Assembly (NCBI GenBank): GCA_028292345.1
Contig: JAQGMN010000175.1
Location: 1-7,736, forward strand
Direction: 5' to 3'
DNA length: 7,736 nt
Source of the DNA: Polaromonas sp.
GTDB taxonomy: Bacteria; Pseudomonadota; Gammaproteobacteria; Burkholderiales; Burkholderiaceae_C
Shown: in pieces, positions 6,243 through 7,736 of the stretch
Layout of the letters: every line of letters starts with the position of its first letter
Position numbering within the stretch: the first letter of the stretch is position 1
Program-made: the position numbers and the translations under genes
Notes under the pieces: model-generated
What the model was told of the DNA's origin: nothing
Database searches by the model: none
The model's input: only the letters and a program-made list of their open reading frames with translations

Positions 6243-7205
6243 TCAATCCCGCAAATTCACGCCCGGCAAAAAGTCAATGCCGGTGCGCCTGACCAGCTCG
6301 GCGTAGCTGATCGGCCTGGAGCCACGGGTCGCGTTGTCGTTCAGCTGCCAGTGCGCCCAGGCGCGGTGCTGGTCGTCGTCGTAGACGAGCTTGAACAAAT
6401 GCGTGGGCACGCGCACCTGGCCTGGCCCGATGCCCTTGCTCTGGGCGATGCTCGGGGCATAGACCGGCCCGGTGATGACATACACATTGCCTGTCGCCCG
6501 GGCCGCATATTTCTTGGTGGCATCCTCGACCGACACGCGCCAGGTGCCCTGGTTGTGCTGCGGGGCCTGGGGCACCATGTTGGCCAGCGAAAAGCTCTGG
6601 GCCATCGCCGCCGGGGTCGGCATCTGGCCGGCCGGCGCCAAGTGACCCCGGTCATAGCCGCTGCCGCGGTAGTCCTCCAGCGTGGCGCGTTCGGCGGCGC
6701 GCAGGCGCGCATCGGCATAGAACTTGTCGGTGCGCTTTTCACCCGCGTCGGCGATGGATGCGCGGTTGAGCTTTTGCGCGACATAGACGGCAGTCTTGCT
6801 TTGGCCCGAATGCAGGATGGCAAAGGCGTCGTAGCACAGCGCGCGCTGGCTCGGCTGGGGTTGGACCACGGGCGGCTGCCCACCGGCGAAGAACTGCGGG
6901 CACGCTGAAAAAGCTTCTTCCGCGCTGGCTGTGCTGGCCGAACGCGGTGGGCCGGAAGGCGCAGCAACGCGGGCAGCGCCTGAAGCCGCCCCAGCCCCGC
7001 TCGCCTGCTCGGCCTGCTGGCGCACTGCCGTGCCCAGGCCGGTGAGGAGCGCCTGCAGCCGGGCGCCGGCGGCCAGCAGCTCGCGCCGGGCGGGAAGCTC
7101 GGCGCACGAATGCAGCGACACCCCGGCGGCCAGGGTCAGCGCGATGCCTGCCAGGCGGGCCATGCTGCGGGGGCGCGGGCGCCGGGTGGGTTTGCGTTGG
7201 GTCAT
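6243..7205 (-). CDS. DNA/RNA non-specific endonuclease (DRGH beta-beta-alpha-metal nuclease), exported
   Basis: A 320-residue nuclease of the Serratia nuclease/EndoG family (NUC1-like), which cleaves DNA and RNA using one Mg2+. The catalytic motif YDRGH is at 184-188, with His188 as the general base. The metal-binding region FSLANMVPQAPQHNQGTW (205-222) has Asn218 as the expected ligand. The N-terminus is very basic (RKPTRRPRPR), followed by a hydrophobic segment (about 17-31) and then LHSC (31-34). This is a signal peptide or an imperfect lipobox with His at -2, so periplasmic or envelope location is likely. A helical stretch (about 36-66) and an Ala/Gly/Ser/Pro-rich linker (about 68-98) separate the leader from the nuclease domain. 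The start chosen is ATG 7205; TTG 7217 and ATG 7163 are possible, and no clear ribosome site decides. No immunity-protein-like gene is adjacent. Likely roles are nucleic-acid scavenging or clearance. It converges with the broken reductase across 85 bp, where I see no strong terminator. Confidence 0.9.
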   Translation of the reverse strand: MTQRKPTRRPRPRSMARLAGIALTLAAGVSLHSCAELPARRELLAAGARLQALLTGLGTAVRQQAEQASGAGAASGAARVAAPSGPPRSASTASAEEAFSACPQFFAGGQPPVVQPQPSQRALCYDAFAILHSGQSKTAVYVAQKLNRASIADAGEKRTDKFYADARLRAAERATLEDYRGSGYDRGHLAPAGQMPTPAAMAQSFSLANMVPQAPQHNQGTWRVSVEDATKKYAARATGNVYVITGPVYAPSIAQSKGIGPGQVRVPTHLFKLVYDDDQHRAWAHWQLNDNATRGSRPISYAELVRRTGIDFLPGVNLRD

Positions 7206-7217
7206 GGGCGGGTGCAA

Positions 7218-7616
7218 GGCTCAAACCCGGCATTGTCGTGCGCTGCGGGCCGCATGGAGGTATGGGGGCATCGGCCGTCGAGCCAAGGCTGCGCCGGCAC
7301 CGAGCACCTGGCCGGCCGGAAACGAAAACTCGGCAGTAAGTGCTCAGGTCAATGCCAGGACCGGATGAGACAAATGACGAAGTATCTCGTTGTTGAGCTC
7401 AAAAGACAGTGGTCCATTTATAAGGCAGGCTCAAAGGCTGTTTTTGTGTCTTTTTCACCCGGATTCTTGCGCTTTTCCTGCCTGGATTGCTCTGAAGTAT
7501 CACGAATTTTGAACATCAACTTCATAACACAAATAATGTTACTTCCTGAACGCCTGGCCCGCGCGCGGGGTTGGGAAGCTCATAACTTACAAGTTTTGAG
7601 CCGCAGCAGTGCCCAG
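7218..7616. other. Non-coding stretch upstream of the endonuclease gene
   Basis: No convincing coding region is visible on either strand. From about 7370 the DNA becomes distinctly AT-richer than the flanking gene, as expected of a regulatory region. It contains a perfect 10-bp palindrome, TTGAGCTCAA (7393-7402), and an inverted pair, AGGCAGG (7423-7429) with CCTGCCT (7477-7483). It also holds pyrimidine-rich tracts around 7440-7456 and the promoter-like element at 7509-7537. I could not identify a convincing leftward promoter for the endonuclease. Confidence 0.5.
7509..7537 (+). promoter_or_regulatory. Candidate rightward sigma70 promoter
   Basis: TTGAAC (7509-7514) and AATAAT (7532-7537) are separated by 17 bp in an AT-rich tract. 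The -10 matches 5 of 6 consensus bases and the -35 matches 4 of 6. It would start transcription near 7544 and drive whatever gene begins at the right edge of the window. Confidence 0.45.
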
Positions 7617-7736
7617 ATGGCTCAACGGCCCAGTGGCATAAGGAAAAATCCACGCTGGCTTTGCGGCCAGGACACCCAGACCCACAGGACCACCATGCTG
7701 CGCATGCCAGTCAAGCTGCCTGCCATCGGCGCGAGC
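7617..7736 (+). CDS. Possible start of an unidentified rightward gene, cut by the window end
   Basis: A frame beginning at ATG 7617 is open for 40 codons to the edge. An internal in-frame ATG at 7695 is preceded by AGGA at a suitable distance, so the real start may be there (MLRMPVKLPAIGAS). The promoter-like element at 7509-7537 points toward it. Too little is visible to recognise a family. Leftward frames at this edge are also open for 30-50 codons, so this assignment is weak. Confidence 0.25.
   Translation, partial: MAQRPSGIRKNPRWLCGQDTQTHRTTMLRMPVKLPAIGAS

Noticed and set aside
6351..6908. Long open frame (185 codons) on the strand opposite the endonuclease
   Set aside because: It lies entirely antisense to a gene with clear catalytic motifs, in very GC-rich DNA where stop codons are rare. 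It shows no recognisable domain.
7234..7330. G/C-rich stretch upstream of the endonuclease, checked for a tRNA gene
   Set aside because: No cloverleaf arms, no T-loop GGTTCRA motif and no acceptor stem pairing could be found.

Overview
The window looks like a chromosomal segment of a Gram-negative betaproteobacterium, most likely order Burkholderiales (Comamonadaceae or Alcaligenaceae type). This is inferred from a Bug/TctC-family periplasmic binding protein placed beside catabolic genes, the IclR regulator, and the GC-rich sequence. I cannot assign a genus from sequence alone.

Left two thirds (about 182-4980): a compact catabolic module. Four genes run leftward in the order PrpB-like isocitrate lyase/PEP mutase family C-C lyase (3153-4067), TctC/Bug solute-binding protein (2069-3049), COG3618-type amidohydrolase/lactonase (1197-2072) and Ldh2-family NAD(P)-dependent 2-hydroxyacid dehydrogenase (182-1204). 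The last three are joined by stop/start overlaps (4 bp and 8 bp), which suggests translational coupling. An IclR-type regulator (4222-4980) is transcribed divergently from the lyase. The 154-bp gap between them holds two oppositely directed sigma70-like promoters laid over the same DNA, plus a 17-bp near-palindrome at the predicted iclR transcription start. The simplest reading is uptake of an organic acid, followed by lactone opening or hydrolysis, oxidation of a hydroxyacid and retro-aldol cleavage to a 2-oxoacid plus a dicarboxylate, under IclR control. The substrate is unknown. Two of the enzymes lack a residue normally found in the active site: Ser for the Ldh2 His, and Ala for the PrpB substrate-binding Ser.

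Right third (about 5160-7236): noticeably more GC-rich DNA with two unrelated genes in convergent orientation. One is an aldo/keto reductase (5235-6157), broken near its 3' end by a missing conserved segment and a frame change at an 8-C run. The other is an exported DNA/RNA non-specific endonuclease with a DRGH motif (6243-7205). The last 500 bases are mostly non-coding and AT-richer. They hold a promoter-like element and possibly the start of a rightward gene running off the end.

No tRNA, rRNA, CRISPR array, insertion sequence or integrase was seen.
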